From Actinocorallia populi (GTDB lineage Bacteria > Actinomycetota > Actinomycetes > Streptosporangiales > Streptosporangiaceae): 64,000 nucleotides of DNA. Every line of letters starts with the position of its first letter. The stretch's first letter is position 1. Shown piece by piece: positions 9,346-18,322 of the stretch. A model generated the notes under the pieces. The model was not told the origin of the DNA. It ran no database searches and worked only from the letters and a program-made list of their open reading frames with translations. Both the position numbers and the translations under genes were made by a program. Location: the NCBI RefSeq assembly GCF_002995495.1, contig NZ_PVZV01000009.1, positions 232,888 to 296,887 of the forward strand. The letters run 5' to 3'.

Positions 9346-10296
9346 ATGATCCATCTGCGCTCGATCGTGCCGGTCGAACGGACCGAGGAGGTCGTGGCCG
9401 GCCTCACCGCCGACCCGGGTGTCACCAACCTCGTGGTGCTGCCCGGGGCGGCCCGCGACCCCGCCGGGGACGTGGTGCTGTGCGACGTGGCGCGCGAGGC
9501 CGCGGACGGCGTCATCGAGGAGCTCAAGCTGCACGGCCTGGCCGCCCACGGCTCGATCTCCATGGACCAGATCGAGCTGTCGATCTCCAAGGCGGCCGAG
9601 GAGGCCGAACGGCGCGCGCCCGGACACGGCGACGACGCGGTGATCTGGGACCACCTGCGCCGGGAGCTGCTGGAGGGCACCCGGCTCACCTGGACGTTCC
9701 TGGCCTTCCTCACCCTGGCCACCATGCTCGCCGGGATCGCCGCGCTGCTGGACTCCCCGATCCTCATCGTCGGCGCGATGGTGCTCGGACCGGAGTTCGG
9801 GGCGATCGCCATGATCTCCTACGGCCTGCTCTTCCGCCGCTGGAGGGAGATCGGCCGGGCGCTGGGCACCCTGGTGATCGGCTTCGCCTTCGCCGTCGCG
9901 GTGACGTTCGTCTGCACCTGGGCCGGCGAGCTGCTGGGCATCGTGGACGTCGCGCGGCTGCCCGAGGAACGGCCGCTGACCGGCTTCGTGTACTCGCCCG
10001 ACCGCTGGTCGTTCATCGTGGCGGTGCTGGCGGGCGCGGCCGGGGTGCTGTCGCTGACGTCGGACAAGTCCTCCTCCCTGGTGGGGGTGTTCATCTCGGT
10101 GACCACCGTCCCCGCCGCGGGGAACCTGGCGGTGGCGCTGGCGCTGGGCCACCTCACGGAGGTGCGCGGCTCGATCCTGCAGCTCCTGGTCAACGTCCTG
10201 GGCATGATCGTCGCCGGGGTGGTGACGCTGCTCGTCCAATGGTGCGGCACCAGAATCCTCCTGAAGAGGACGCCACGTGGCTCTCATGGGGGATGA
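9346..10296 (+). CDS. DUF389 domain membrane protein
   Basis: 316 aa from ATG at 9346; an earlier ATG at 9338 hits a stop after three codons. Residues 1-80 form a soluble ferredoxin-like domain (MIHLRSIVPVERTEEVVAGL). Residues 110-310 hold about six hydrophobic segments, including the family signature SPILIVGAMVLGPEFGAIA (about 140) and a related half later (VTTVPAAGNLAVALALG). DUF389 proteins are found with and without transport partners; no substrate is known. No neighbour indicates a pathway. Confidence 0.85.
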   Translation: MIHLRSIVPVERTEEVVAGLTADPGVTNLVVLPGAARDPAGDVVLCDVAREAADGVIEELKLHGLAAHGSISMDQIELSISKAAEEAERRAPGHGDDAVIWDHLRRELLEGTRLTWTFLAFLTLATMLAGIAALLDSPILIVGAMVLGPEFGAIAMISYGLLFRRWREIGRALGTLVIGFAFAVAVTFVCTWAGELLGIVDVARLPEERPLTGFVYSPDRWSFIVAVLAGAAGVLSLTSDKSSSLVGVFISVTTVPAAGNLAVALALGHLTEVRGSILQLLVNVLGMIVAGVVTLLVQWCGTRILLKRTPRGSHGG

Positions 10297-10321
10297 CGGG
10301 GGAACGGGGGGCTTCTAGCCT
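10293..10321 (+). promoter_or_regulatory. Candidate promoter giving a leaderless ABC-operon mRNA
   Basis: ATGACG (10293-10298), a 17-nt spacer and TAGCCT (10316-10321), then 6 nt and the ATG at 10328. The distance places the start point at or next to the initiation codon, and no Shine-Dalgarno is present. Confidence 0.5.
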
Positions 10322-10327
10322 GGCGTC

Positions 10328-11218
10328 ATGCCGATCATCGCCACCCAGGACCTCACGATGAGGTTCCCCGGGGTGACCGCGCTGGACGCGTTGAGCTTCA
10401 CCGTCGAACCCGGGGTCACCGGGCTCGTCGGAGCCAACGGCGCGGGCAAGTCCACCCTCATCAAGATCCTGCTCGGTCTGCTGCCCCCGACGTCGGGCGG
10501 GGCCCGGGTGCTCGAGCACGACATCGCCGCGGACGGTGCGCGGATCCGGGAACTGGTCGGGTTCATGCCCGAGTACGACTGCCTGCCCCCGGACGTGTCG
10601 GCGACCGAGTTCGTCGTCCACCTCGGGCGGGTGTCGGGGCTGCCCGCCACCGCCGCCCGGGAGCGCGCCGCCGACGTGCTGCGCCACGTCGGCCTGTACG
10701 AGGAGCGCTACCGCCCGATGGGCGGCTACTCCACCGGCATGCGGCAGAAGGTCAAGCTCGCCCAGGCGCTCGTCCACGACCCGCGGCTGGTCTTCCTCGA
10801 CGAGCCCACCAACGGCCTGGACCCGCGGGGGCGCGACGAGATGCTCGCGCTCATCCGGCGGATCGGCGCCGAGTTCGGCATCAGCGTGCTGGTCACCTCC
10901 CACCTGCTCGGCGAGCTGGAACGGGTCTGCGACCAGGTCGTGATCATCGACGGGGGCCGGCTGCTGAGCGCCCAGTCCGTCTCGGCCTACACCGAGGCCA
11001 GCGGGCGGCTGCTGGTGGAGGTCGAGGACGGCCGGGAGGCGCTCGAACGGCTCCTGGCCGAGCAGGGCGCGTCGGTCCGGCCGGACGGGCGGTACCTCGT
11101 CGTCGACCTCGCCGGCGAGGAGACCTACGACCTGGTCCGCGACGGGGTCGCCGACCTCGGGCTCGCGCTCGTGCGCATGGAACAGGCACGCCACCACATC
11201 GAGGAGGTGTTCCGGTGA
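10328..11218 (+). CDS. ABC transporter ATP-binding protein (pair 1)
   Basis: 296 aa. Walker A GANGAGKST (35-43), signature YSTGMRQKVKLAQAL, Walker B LVFLDEPTNGLD, switch His in LVTSHLLGELE. It is of the ABC-2/DRA type used by export systems, with a C-terminal extension of about 80 residues. First gene of four that overlap by 4 nt each (10328-13744); its TGA overlaps the GTG of the permease at 11215. Substrate unknown. Confidence 0.93.
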   Translation: MPIIATQDLTMRFPGVTALDALSFTVEPGVTGLVGANGAGKSTLIKILLGLLPPTSGGARVLEHDIAADGARIRELVGFMPEYDCLPPDVSATEFVVHLGRVSGLPATAARERAADVLRHVGLYEERYRPMGGYSTGMRQKVKLAQALVHDPRLVFLDEPTNGLDPRGRDEMLALIRRIGAEFGISVLVTSHLLGELERVCDQVVIIDGGRLLSAQSVSAYTEASGRLLVEVEDGREALERLLAEQGASVRPDGRYLVVDLAGEETYDLVRDGVADLGLALVRMEQARHHIEEVFR

Positions 11219-12120
11219 GCACCGCGATCCACGACATCGGCTACCGGCACTACGACGGACCGCGGCTGGGCCGCTCCCACGTGGCCCGCTCCCTCTACCT
11301 GTACAACCTCAGGGCGGTGTTCGGGCTCGGCCGCGGCGTGCGGGCCAAGCTCATCCCCCTGGCGCTGGCGGCGTTCATGATCCTGCCCGCGGCGGGCGAC
11401 ATCGCGGTCCTGTCGTTCACCAAGACCCCCGAAGCGCTCATCGACTACACGATGTACGCGATCTACCTGCAGCCGATCATCGCGATCTTCCTGGCCACCC
11501 AGGCGCCCGTGATCGCCTCCCGCGACCTGCGGTTCCGCACCGTCCCGCTGTACTTCTCCCGGCCGGTCGAGACGACGGACTTCGTCCTGGCCAAGTTCGC
11601 CGCCTTCGTCACCGCCCTGCTGGCGCTCATGGCCGTCCCGGTGACGCTGCTGCACCTGGGCTTCCTGGCGGTGCGCGGGTCGATGGTCGACGCCGGCGCC
11701 CCCGACGTGCCGTCGGTGGCCGACCAGAGCGTCTACTACCTCGCCGCGCTCGCCGGCTGCCTGCTGTTCGCGCTGGTGCTCTCGTCGTTCGCGCTGCTCA
11801 TCGCCACCTACACGCCGCGGCGCGGGTTCGGGGTCGCGGCGGTCATGGCCGTCTACCTCATCTCCAACGTGGTGGTGCTGATCGTCCAGGGGGCGAGCAT
11901 CTCCAACGGCAACTACGACCTCGCGGGCTGGGCGGGCCTGTTCACCCCGTTCAACCTCGTCGACGGGGTGCAGGCCCGGCTGCTGGGCGGGGATCTGGGC
12001 GTCCGGAGCGGCGCCGCGGCGCCCGCGGGCTCGGGCCCGGTGTTCCTGCTGGCCTGCCTGGCCGTGGTCGGCGTCTCGCTGCTGCTGCTCATGAAACGGT
12101 TCCGGAAGGCGGGTGCGTGA
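11215..12120 (+). CDS. ABC-2 type permease (pair 1)
   Basis: 301 aa from GTG at 11215, overlapping the preceding stop (GTGA). Starts MSTAIHDIGYRHYDGPRLGR, a cytoplasmic N-terminus common in actinobacterial ABC-2 permeases, then about six membrane segments between residues 40 and 295. It should form a transporter with the adjacent ATPase. The stop overlaps the next GTG at 12117. Confidence 0.88.
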   Translation: MSTAIHDIGYRHYDGPRLGRSHVARSLYLYNLRAVFGLGRGVRAKLIPLALAAFMILPAAGDIAVLSFTKTPEALIDYTMYAIYLQPIIAIFLATQAPVIASRDLRFRTVPLYFSRPVETTDFVLAKFAAFVTALLALMAVPVTLLHLGFLAVRGSMVDAGAPDVPSVADQSVYYLAALAGCLLFALVLSSFALLIATYTPRRGFGVAAVMAVYLISNVVVLIVQGASISNGNYDLAGWAGLFTPFNLVDGVQARLLGGDLGVRSGAAAPAGSGPVFLLACLAVVGVSLLLLMKRFRKAGA

Positions 12121-13031
12121 TGAGCACCATCCAGATCGAGGACGTCTCCCGCTGGTACGGCAACGTGGTGGCCGTCAACGGCGTCACGATGACGATCGGC
12201 CCGGGCGTCACGGGCCTGCTCGGCCCCAACGGCGCGGGCAAGTCCACGCTGATCCACATGATGGGCGGCTTCCTGGAGCCGTCCTCGGGCGGGCTGTCCC
12301 TCGACGGGGAGCCGATCTGGCGCAACCCGTCGGTGTACCGGCACATCGGGCTGGTGCCCGAGCGGGAGAGCGGCTACGACTTCCTGACCGGCGAGCAGTT
12401 CATCGTCTCGATGGCCAAGCTGCACCGGCTGCCCGACCCCGAGGCCGCGGCCCGCCGGGCGATCGGCCGCGTCGAGATGGACTACGCGGCGGCCCGGACC
12501 ATCGGCACCTACTCCAAGGGCATGAAGCAGCGCATCAAGATGGCCTCCGCGCTGGTGCACGACCCGGCCGTGCTGCTGCTGGACGAGCCCTTCAACGGCA
12601 TGGACCCGCGCCAGCGGCTCCAGCTCATGGACCTGATCAGGCAGATGGCCGCCGAGGGGCGCACCATCTTGTTCAGCTCCCACATCCTGGAGGAGGTCGA
12701 GCGGCTCGCCACCCACATCGAGGTGATCGTCGCCGGCCGGCACGCGGCCTCGGGCGACTTCCGGCAGATCCGGCGGCTGATGACCGACCGGCCGCACGTC
12801 TTCGCGCTGCGCTCCTCCGACGACCGCGCGCTGGCCGCGGCGATCATCGCCGACGGCTCGGCCCGCTCGGTCCGCCTGACCGAGCAGGGGCTGGAGGTGG
12901 AGACCACCGACTTCGAGCGGTTCACCCGGCTGGTCCCGCAACTGGCCAGGAAGGCGGAGATCCGCCTGCGGGAGGTCTCGCCCGCCGACGAGTCCCTGGA
13001 AAGCGTCTTCAGCTACCTGGTGGGAAATTGA
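12117..13031 (+). CDS. ABC transporter ATP-binding protein (pair 2)
   Basis: 304 aa from GTG at 12117, with ATG at 12120 as an alternative. Walker A GPNGAGKST, signature YSKGMKQRIKMASAL, Walker B VLLLDEPFNGMD, switch LFSSHILEEVE. Clearly related to the first ATPase of the operon but diverged. Overlaps the preceding gene by GTGA and the following one by TTGA. Confidence 0.93.
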   Translation: MMSTIQIEDVSRWYGNVVAVNGVTMTIGPGVTGLLGPNGAGKSTLIHMMGGFLEPSSGGLSLDGEPIWRNPSVYRHIGLVPERESGYDFLTGEQFIVSMAKLHRLPDPEAAARRAIGRVEMDYAAARTIGTYSKGMKQRIKMASALVHDPAVLLLDEPFNGMDPRQRLQLMDLIRQMAAEGRTILFSSHILEEVERLATHIEVIVAGRHAASGDFRQIRRLMTDRPHVFALRSSDDRALAAAIIADGSARSVRLTEQGLEVETTDFERFTRLVPQLARKAEIRLREVSPADESLESVFSYLVGN

Positions 13032-13744
13032 ACACGACCATCGCTTACATCACGTTCCGCGGCATGCTGGGACGCAGGCGCGCGCTGCTCCTGTTCTTCC
13101 TGCCGGCCATCCTGATCCTGCTGGCGCTGGCGCTGCGGCTCACCGGGAACGACACCCAGGACGACGGCGCGGCGATCCTGTGGACGTTCGGGCTCGCGGT
13201 CCTGCTGCCGCTGCTGTCCCTCATCGCCGGGACGGGCGTCATCGGACCGGAGATCGACGACGGCCAGATCATGTACGTCCTGACCAAGCCGATCTCCCGC
13301 ACCTCGGTGATCGTCACCAAGTACCTCTGCGCGGTCGTCCTGATCGTCGCCTTCGCGGTGCTGCCCCTCTGGCTGGCCGGGGCGATCATGCTGGGTCCGG
13401 ACTCCGACCTGCCGTGGGCCTTCGCCGTCGGCGCCTTCCTGGGCGGCCTGGCCTACTGCTCGATCTTCACCGCCCTGGCCGTCGCCACCCGCCAGGCCGT
13501 CACCGTCGGCCTCATCTACGCGCTGGTCTGGGAGAGCCTGCTCGGCAACTTCGCCCCCGGCACGCAGACCCTGTCGGTCCAGCAGTGGGCCCTGACCGTC
13601 GTCGACCGCCTCACCTCCAGCAGCACGATCACCGCCTCGGTGGGCCTCCCGCTCTCCGCGGTCCTGCTGGTCCTGGTCACCGCCGCCGGCCTGGCCCTGG
13701 CCACCGCCCGCCTGCGCACCCTCACCCTCGCCTCGGCCGACTGA
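13028..13744 (+). CDS. ABC-2 type permease (pair 2)
   Basis: 238 aa from a TTG at 13028 that overlaps the ATPase stop (TTGA); there is no ATG or GTG nearby in frame. About six membrane segments. The motif GPEIDDGQIMYVLTKPISRTS matches the coupling-helix region of ABC-2 permeases that include NosY/GldA-like members. Last gene of the four-gene operon and followed by a GC-rich hairpin. Confidence 0.87.
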   Translation: MNTTIAYITFRGMLGRRRALLLFFLPAILILLALALRLTGNDTQDDGAAILWTFGLAVLLPLLSLIAGTGVIGPEIDDGQIMYVLTKPISRTSVIVTKYLCAVVLIVAFAVLPLWLAGAIMLGPDSDLPWAFAVGAFLGGLAYCSIFTALAVATRQAVTVGLIYALVWESLLGNFAPGTQTLSVQQWALTVVDRLTSSSTITASVGLPLSAVLLVLVTAAGLALATARLRTLTLASAD

Positions 13745-13768
13745 CCGGCCGAAGAACAGCCGAACCCT

Positions 13769-13801
13769 CCGCCGCGGACCCGCCCGGGCCCGCGGCGGTT
13801 T
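13769..13801. terminator. Hairpin between the ABC operon and the DUF397 gene
   Basis: CCGCCGCGGACCCG (13769-13782) pairs with CGGGCCCGCGGCGG (13785-13798) with one mismatch; the apex bases must open to form a loop. TTT follows on the plus strand. It lies between convergent stops at 13744 and 13806 and could serve both. Confidence 0.6.
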
Positions 13802-13805
13802 CGGC

Positions 13806-14213
13806 TCAGTGCTCGGCCGCCGACAACCGGTTTTCCTCCAGGCTTTGACCGGTCGTCAGGAGATCCGCTCGAAGCGGGGCCGGTCGTCCCACGAAGTTCC
13901 GTACGGCCTCCTGCAAACGGAGCGGAAGCCGCCGAGCGGCGGGCGCGCCCTGCCGGATCCCCCCGGTCCTCCCCTGCGCCGGTATCGCCTCGGAAGCTCC
14001 TATAGGAGGAGGCGAATGCCCTTCGAGGATCGCAGACCGCAACCGCGTCCAGGTGGCCGAGGACAGCCGCAGGGCCCCGTGGTCGGGGTTGCGCGAGTCC
14101 CGGACCAGCACCGTCTCTCCGTTTCCGGCGACTTCTACGCAGGTATCTTGGTCGGCCGAACGGGTGCTCTTGCGCCAGTGAAGATCCTCGTGGCGAGTCG
14201 GCTGAGCGACCAT
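13806..14213 (-). CDS. DUF397 protein with an unusual C-terminal extension
   Basis: 135 aa. Residues 10-65 are a standard DUF397 domain (LHWRKSTRSADQDTCVEVA, VLVRDSRNPDHGALRLSSATW). DUF397 proteins are usually 55-80 residues and end there. Here the frame stays open for 70 more Pro/Arg/Ala/Leu-rich residues of unknown relationship. DUF397 genes normally sit beside XRE/DUF5753 regulators and act with them in developmental control; the partner at 14389-15273 is on the same strand upstream. The extension may be stop loss or a real domain. Confidence 0.75.
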   Translation of the reverse strand: MVAQPTRHEDLHWRKSTRSADQDTCVEVAGNGETVLVRDSRNPDHGALRLSSATWTRLRSAILEGHSPPPIGASEAIPAQGRTGGIRQGAPAARRLPLRLQEAVRNFVGRPAPLRADLLTTGQSLEENRLSAAEH

Positions 14214-14388
14214 CCAGTGCCCCTCCTATTTTCTTGTGGTGGGCCCTGTTCGCAAGCCAGAACGGCAGGTCGTCCAGTCGTGAAATGAGTCAGGGCGCAC
14301 GACAACTCATCCCGTGATTGATTGTCCAAGAAACTGGGGCTTTTGGCCAGAATCATTCACGGGATCATGAGAGCGGAGGCTCGGGGCC

Positions 14389-15273
14389 CTAGAGACGGTC
14401 GAGTTCTTCTGCTACCTCCAGCATGAACTCCAGTGACTTGTCGGGCGTCATGGCCTCGTCCATCACCTCCTGGTAGTAGGCGCGGTAGTCGCTGACCGGA
14501 TCCAGCCCGCCGGTGATCAGCTGGCTGGCGTCGCGGCCCGCCTCGATGTAGAGCACGTCGTCGAGCGGCCCGTCGAACTCCAGGAGCGTGAAGCCCGCGA
14601 CGTAGAGGCCGGCGTGGAAGCCGACGCCGAACGGGACCACCTGGATCTCGACGCGGGGGTCGGTGCGCGCGATTTCGACGGCGTGGCGGATCTGCCGCTG
14701 CTGGACACCGGGATCGCGCCGGACGCCGATCTGCCGCCGGAGCACCGATTCGTCGAGCAGGAACTGCATCTTCGGAGGGTCGGCCCGTTCGGCCAGATGC
14801 CGCTGGCGCTCCAGTCGGAGCTTGACGGCGGGGCGTGTGGCCGCGGTCGTCTCCTCGCCGGGGCGCGTCGAGAGCACCGCGGCGTAGTCCTCGAGCTGGA
14901 GGAGGCCGGGGAACACGCTGCTGTGGTAGTGGCGCAGGTAGGAGGCGCCCGCCTCGTAGCCCACGAAGGTGAGATAGGCGTCGCGCAGGAGGCCGCGGTA
15001 ACCGGACCACCAGGGGCGTTCGCGCGCGCCGCGGGCGAGCTCCTGCAGCCGCTGCTGCCGTGACTCGGAGGTGACGCCGTAGTGGTTCAGCAGTGCCGAG
15101 AGGTCGGTGCGGGTGATGCCGCTCTTGCCGCCCTCGATCCGGAGCAGTTTCGAAGGACTCCATTCGAGGGCCGCGGCGACCTGCTCCTGCGTGAATCCGG
15201 CGTCTTTCCTGGCGCGTACGATCTCCTCCCGCAGGAGGGCGCTCTCCACGACCGGACCTTGCCCGCTGGGCAC
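14389..15273 (-). CDS. XRE-family regulator with DUF5753 domain
   Basis: 294 aa from GTG at 15273 with AGAGGTGAG upstream. N-terminal helix-turn-helix (LREEIVRARKDAGFTQEQVAAALEWSPSKLLRIEGGK, about 12-50), then the DUF5753 domain (YEAGASYLRHYHSSVFPGLLQLEDYA through DPRVEIQVVPFGVGFHAG). Such proteins pair with DUF397 proteins, and one follows at 14213, although 175 nt away rather than overlapping as usual. A TATAGA -10-like element lies at 15303-15308 on the minus strand. Confidence 0.92.
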   Translation of the reverse strand: MPSGQGPVVESALLREEIVRARKDAGFTQEQVAAALEWSPSKLLRIEGGKSGITRTDLSALLNHYGVTSESRQQRLQELARGARERPWWSGYRGLLRDAYLTFVGYEAGASYLRHYHSSVFPGLLQLEDYAAVLSTRPGEETTAATRPAVKLRLERQRHLAERADPPKMQFLLDESVLRRQIGVRRDPGVQQRQIRHAVEIARTDPRVEIQVVPFGVGFHAGLYVAGFTLLEFDGPLDDVLYIEAGRDASQLITGGLDPVSDYRAYYQEVMDEAMTPDKSLEFMLEVAEELDRL

Positions 15274-15931
15274 TCTCTCACCTCTTTGTCGTCGAACCCT
15301 TCTCTATACGCTCCGTCATCTTGATGGACGGCGTACTGCTTGGTGGCAATCCGCCATCCCTTCCGTCCGGGCAGGTCATGCCGGGCGGAGTGGTGCCTGC
15401 GTCTCCTGTGTCGGGAGACTCACGGTCTCGCCCCGCAGGCTTCCGGGCCGTGCTGGGGATCACTATGTCGGGTTATGATTCGGGTTGTGGTGGTATGCTG
15501 ACATGCAAGTTGCCGGGTAGCAAGTAGCCGCCCAGCACCATGCACCACCATACACCTACCCACGGTGGTGAAGGCCAAGATCCAGAACGTGCGAGGAACC
15601 CGCGTGCGGACCGGGGAACCGGGGAGTGGGCGGGTTCGTCAGAAAAGCAGAATCGCCCCACCCTCCTGATGAATTCCCCGTCGCCAAACTGAGATTCAAA
15701 AGGAGAAAAGCAGGGCGATCCACTTACTCAGCACCAGAGCGGATGTCCACATGCGCCCAGAAACAGTCTTCCGAACGGGGGAATCGTCCCCTCCGACCCT
15801 GCCCATTCTACGTGCGGTCAAGCTCTTCCTGCCAGTGCCTCCCGGGCGTCCGGCGCACGCTGGGCGCCTCTTTCCCCGGAACGGGGGAGAAGCCGCGAAC
15901 AAGGACGCGAACCGCTGGTCCGGGGGCCGAG
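15274..15931. other. 658-bp intergenic region
   Basis: No gene supported. It separates the divergent XRE gene (minus) and the cNMP/cyclase gene (plus). It is less GC-rich than its surroundings and holds a direct repeat (15505-15528), an inverted repeat CACCACC/GGTGGTG (15543-15549 and 15564-15570) and a minus-strand TATAGA element. Frames open through it have no credible start or homology. Confidence 0.6.
15505..15528. repeat. Direct repeat GCAAGTTGC / GCAAGTAGC
   Basis: GCAAGTTGC at 15505-15513 and GCAAGTAGC at 15520-15528, one mismatch, offset 15 bp. Located about 235 bp upstream of the XRE start and about 400 bp upstream of the cyclase start. Possible regulator half-sites; no factor identified. 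Confidence 0.5.
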
Positions 15932-17284
15932 ATGGCCGGGGCTGACGGCGGTCCACCCCGGTTTCGCACGACGGCCCTGGGTGCGGTGTACCTCGCGACG
16001 GTCCTCGTGGGGGCGGGTTTCGGCGGGGTTTACGGCTCGCTGGCGGGCGGTTTCGTGGGAATCTTCGCGATTCCCCTCATCGGTTTCACCCGCGGGCTCA
16101 TGTCCCTCATGGACCAGGCCCGCCCTCTGATGAAGGAGCCCGAGGACGCCGCGCGCCTCATGCAGCAGTTCGCGGGCGCCTATCTGGGCCTGTTCGCGCT
16201 CCTGATCCCCTACCGTCCGCGGCGGCCCGCGGCGGTGGAAGAGCTGCCCGAAATGAGAAAACAACCCGAATGGCCAGAAAAGGACACCAAGGCGATCGGG
16301 GACGGGAGGGAGCGCGGATCCGCGCCGGAGGGGCACGGCGACTTCTGGTCGCGGCTCACCCTGGAGGAGCAGGACGACCTGACCCGGCGCGGGCGCACCG
16401 TGCACTTCGCGGACGGCGCGTCCATCTGCCGCCAGGGCGAGCGGGGCGACCGGGTCTACGTGCTGCGCTCGGGCCGGGTCGAGATCCGCCACGACGACGG
16501 CTCCGGTCCCCGCACGGTCGCCGAGCGCGGCACCGGGGACCTGGTCGGGGAGCGCGCCGCGTTCGAGCTGAGGGAGCGCTCCGCGACGATGGTCGCGATC
16601 GGCCCGGTCGACGCGCTCGTCGTGGAGACCCCGGCGTTCACGGAGTTCGTCGAGCGCCACCCGGCGGTCCTGGAGAAGGTGGAGCGGGGGCTGTACGAGC
16701 GGCTGACCGAACGGCGTCCGGCCGCCCCCTTCCGGTACGCGGGGCAGACCTGCACCATCCTCATGACCGACATCTGCTCCTTCAACGACCCCGGCCGCAC
16801 CGACGTCGACCGCCTCGTCGTCCGCGAGGTCATGTACGGGGCGCTGCGCCGCTCCCTGGAGGGCTCCGGCGTGCCCTGGGACGGCTGCCACCGGGAGGAC
16901 CGCGGCGACGGCGCGCTGGTCATCGTCCCGCCGGCCCTGCCGACGCACGCCGTCCTGCACCCCATGGCCGAGCTGCTGGCCGAGGAGATCGCCGCCCACG
17001 GCCGCCGCGCGTCGCCGGGCGAGCGCCTGGTGCTGCGCCTGGCGGTGGGGGCGGGGCCGGTCGTCCAGGACGGGCAGGGCATGGTCGGCGAGTCGATCAA
17101 CGGCACCGCCAGGCTCCTGGACGCCCCGGCCTTCAAGGCCCGCATGCGCGGAGGCGTCGGCGTCGCGGTCTCCCCCTTCGTCCACGAGAACTTCGTGCGG
17201 CACCTGCCGTTCCGCGAGGAGTACGAGCAGGTCGAGGTGAAGGTGAAGGAGACCAGCACGACCGGCTGGGTCCGCCTCCTGTGA
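15932..17284 (+). CDS. Membrane protein with cyclic-nucleotide-binding and class III cyclase-like domains
   Basis: 450 aa from ATG at 15932; upstream in-frame sequence lacks homology and the ribosome site is weak, so the start is uncertain. Order: two to three membrane segments (about 12-92), a charged linker, a cNMP-binding/Crp-like jelly roll (137-256: SICRQGERGDRVYVLRSGRVEIR, GDLVGERAAFELRERSATMVA), then a class III nucleotide cyclase fold (270-450). In the cyclase fold, metal-type Asp residues lie at 280 (ILMTDICSF) and 326 (RGDGALVIV), and the transition-state pair N390/R394 lies in SINGTARL. The residues expected for catalysis are therefore largely present. cNMP control of cyclase output in one chain is inferred. 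The spacing before GDG differs from classical adenylate cyclases, so substrate and activity are open. Confidence 0.8.
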   Translation: MAGADGGPPRFRTTALGAVYLATVLVGAGFGGVYGSLAGGFVGIFAIPLIGFTRGLMSLMDQARPLMKEPEDAARLMQQFAGAYLGLFALLIPYRPRRPAAVEELPEMRKQPEWPEKDTKAIGDGRERGSAPEGHGDFWSRLTLEEQDDLTRRGRTVHFADGASICRQGERGDRVYVLRSGRVEIRHDDGSGPRTVAERGTGDLVGERAAFELRERSATMVAIGPVDALVVETPAFTEFVERHPAVLEKVERGLYERLTERRPAAPFRYAGQTCTILMTDICSFNDPGRTDVDRLVVREVMYGALRRSLEGSGVPWDGCHREDRGDGALVIVPPALPTHAVLHPMAELLAEEIAAHGRRASPGERLVLRLAVGAGPVVQDGQGMVGESINGTARLLDAPAFKARMRGGVGVAVSPFVHENFVRHLPFREEYEQVEVKVKETSTTGWVRLL

Positions 17285-17311
17285 CCCGGCGCCGCGCCCG
17301 GCCGGGCGCGG

Positions 17312-18253
17312 TCAGATGCGGCGGAGGCGGATGCGCTGGATGGAGTGGTCGGGCGCCTTGTGGAGGACCAGGGTGGCGCGGGCGCGGGTCGGGAGGATGT
17401 TCTCGTGGAGGTTGCGCTCGTTGACCTCGTACCAGATGTGGCGGGCGAAGGCGATGGCCTCCTCGTCGTTCTGGGAGCGCGCCTGGGCGTGGAAGTAGGA
17501 GCGGGGGTCGGAGAAGCGGGTCTGGCGCAGGGCCAGGAAGCGCTCCAGGTACCACTGGCGGATGTGCTCGACCTTGGCGTCGACGTAGATGGAGAAGTCG
17601 AAGTAGTCGGAGACCGACAGCGCGCCCGTGGGCGGCACCTGGAGGACGTTGATGCCCTCCAGGATGAGGATGTCGGGGGTGCGGACGGTCTGCCGCTCGC
17701 CCGGCAGGATGTCGTACTGCAGGTGGGAGTAGACGGGGATCGTCTGCTCCTTGGCCCCGGCCTTGATCCGTGAGATGAACCGCAGCAGGGCCCGCCGGTC
17801 GTAGGACTCGGGGAAGCCCTTGCGGTTCATCAGGCCGCGGCGCTCGAGTTCGGCGTTGGGGTACAGGAAGTTGTCGGTGGTGACCAGCTCCACCCTGGGG
17901 TGCTCCGGCCAGCGGGCCAGCAGGGCCCGCAGGAGGCGGGCCACGGTGGACTTGCCGACCGCGACGCTGCCCGCCACCCCGATGATGAACGGGGTGGGGC
18001 GCACCGACTCGTTCAGGAAGGTGCTGAGGGTGTCGCGCAGGCCGCTGTCGCCGGTGAAGAAGAGGTTCAGCAGCCGCGTCATCGGCAGGTAGACGTCCTC
18101 CACCTCGTCGATGCTGAGGGGATCGCCCAGGCCGCGGAGGTCGTCGAGGTCGGCCTCGGTGAGGGTCAGGGGGGTGTTGGCCCTCAGCTGCCGCCAGGAG
18201 TCGCGGGAGAACTCGACGTAGGGGCTGGGAGTGGGCTCCCAGGGCGTGGTCAT
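17312..18253 (-). CDS. coaA: Pantothenate kinase, type I
   Basis: 313 aa, the usual length. CoaA phosphorylates pantothenate in the first step of coenzyme A synthesis. P-loop GSVAVGKST (95-103), [25 protein letters not shown] and [10 protein letters not shown] match the family closely. No Shine-Dalgarno is seen; TACCCT on the minus strand (18267-18262) is 8 nt before the ATG, suggesting a leaderless transcript. Divergent from glmS. Confidence 0.97.
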   Translation of the reverse strand: MTTPWEPTPSPYVEFSRDSWRQLRANTPLTLTEADLDDLRGLGDPLSIDEVEDVYLPMTRLLNLFFTGDSGLRDTLSTFLNESVRPTPFIIGVAGSVAVGKSTVARLLRALLARWPEHPRVELVTTDNFLYPNAELERRGLMNRKGFPESYDRRALLRFISRIKAGAKEQTIPVYSHLQYDILPGERQTVRTPDILILEGINVLQVPPTGALSVSDYFDFSIYVDAKVEHIRQWYLERFLALRQTRFSDPRSYFHAQARSQNDEEAIAFARHIWYEVNERNLHENILPTRARATLVLHKAPDHSIQRIRLRRI

Positions 18254-18322
18254 GGAAAACGAGGGTATCCAGGGGGTCGTGAGTCGGTTTCGGCCACCCC
18301 TCTAGCAGATAGTCTGGCCGCC
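18254..18322. promoter_or_regulatory. 69-bp divergent promoter region of coaA and glmS
   Basis: On the minus strand TACCCT (18267-18262) lies 8 nt from the coaA ATG. On the plus strand TAGTCT (18310-18315) lies 7 nt from the glmS ATG. Both fit the TANNNT rule for leaderless transcription and neither gene has a Shine-Dalgarno site. -35 elements are weak (TTTCGG at 18288-18293 for glmS). Confidence 0.5.

Noticed and set aside
15496-15528. Ten-codon leader peptide frame
   Set aside because: An ATG-to-TAG frame exists over the direct repeats, but there is no ribosome site, no downstream attenuator and no neighbouring target gene.
18254-18322. glmS ribozyme or riboswitch upstream of glmS
   Set aside because: Only 69 bp separate coaA and glmS and a TANNNT box lies 7 nt before the ATG; there is no room for a ribozyme fold.
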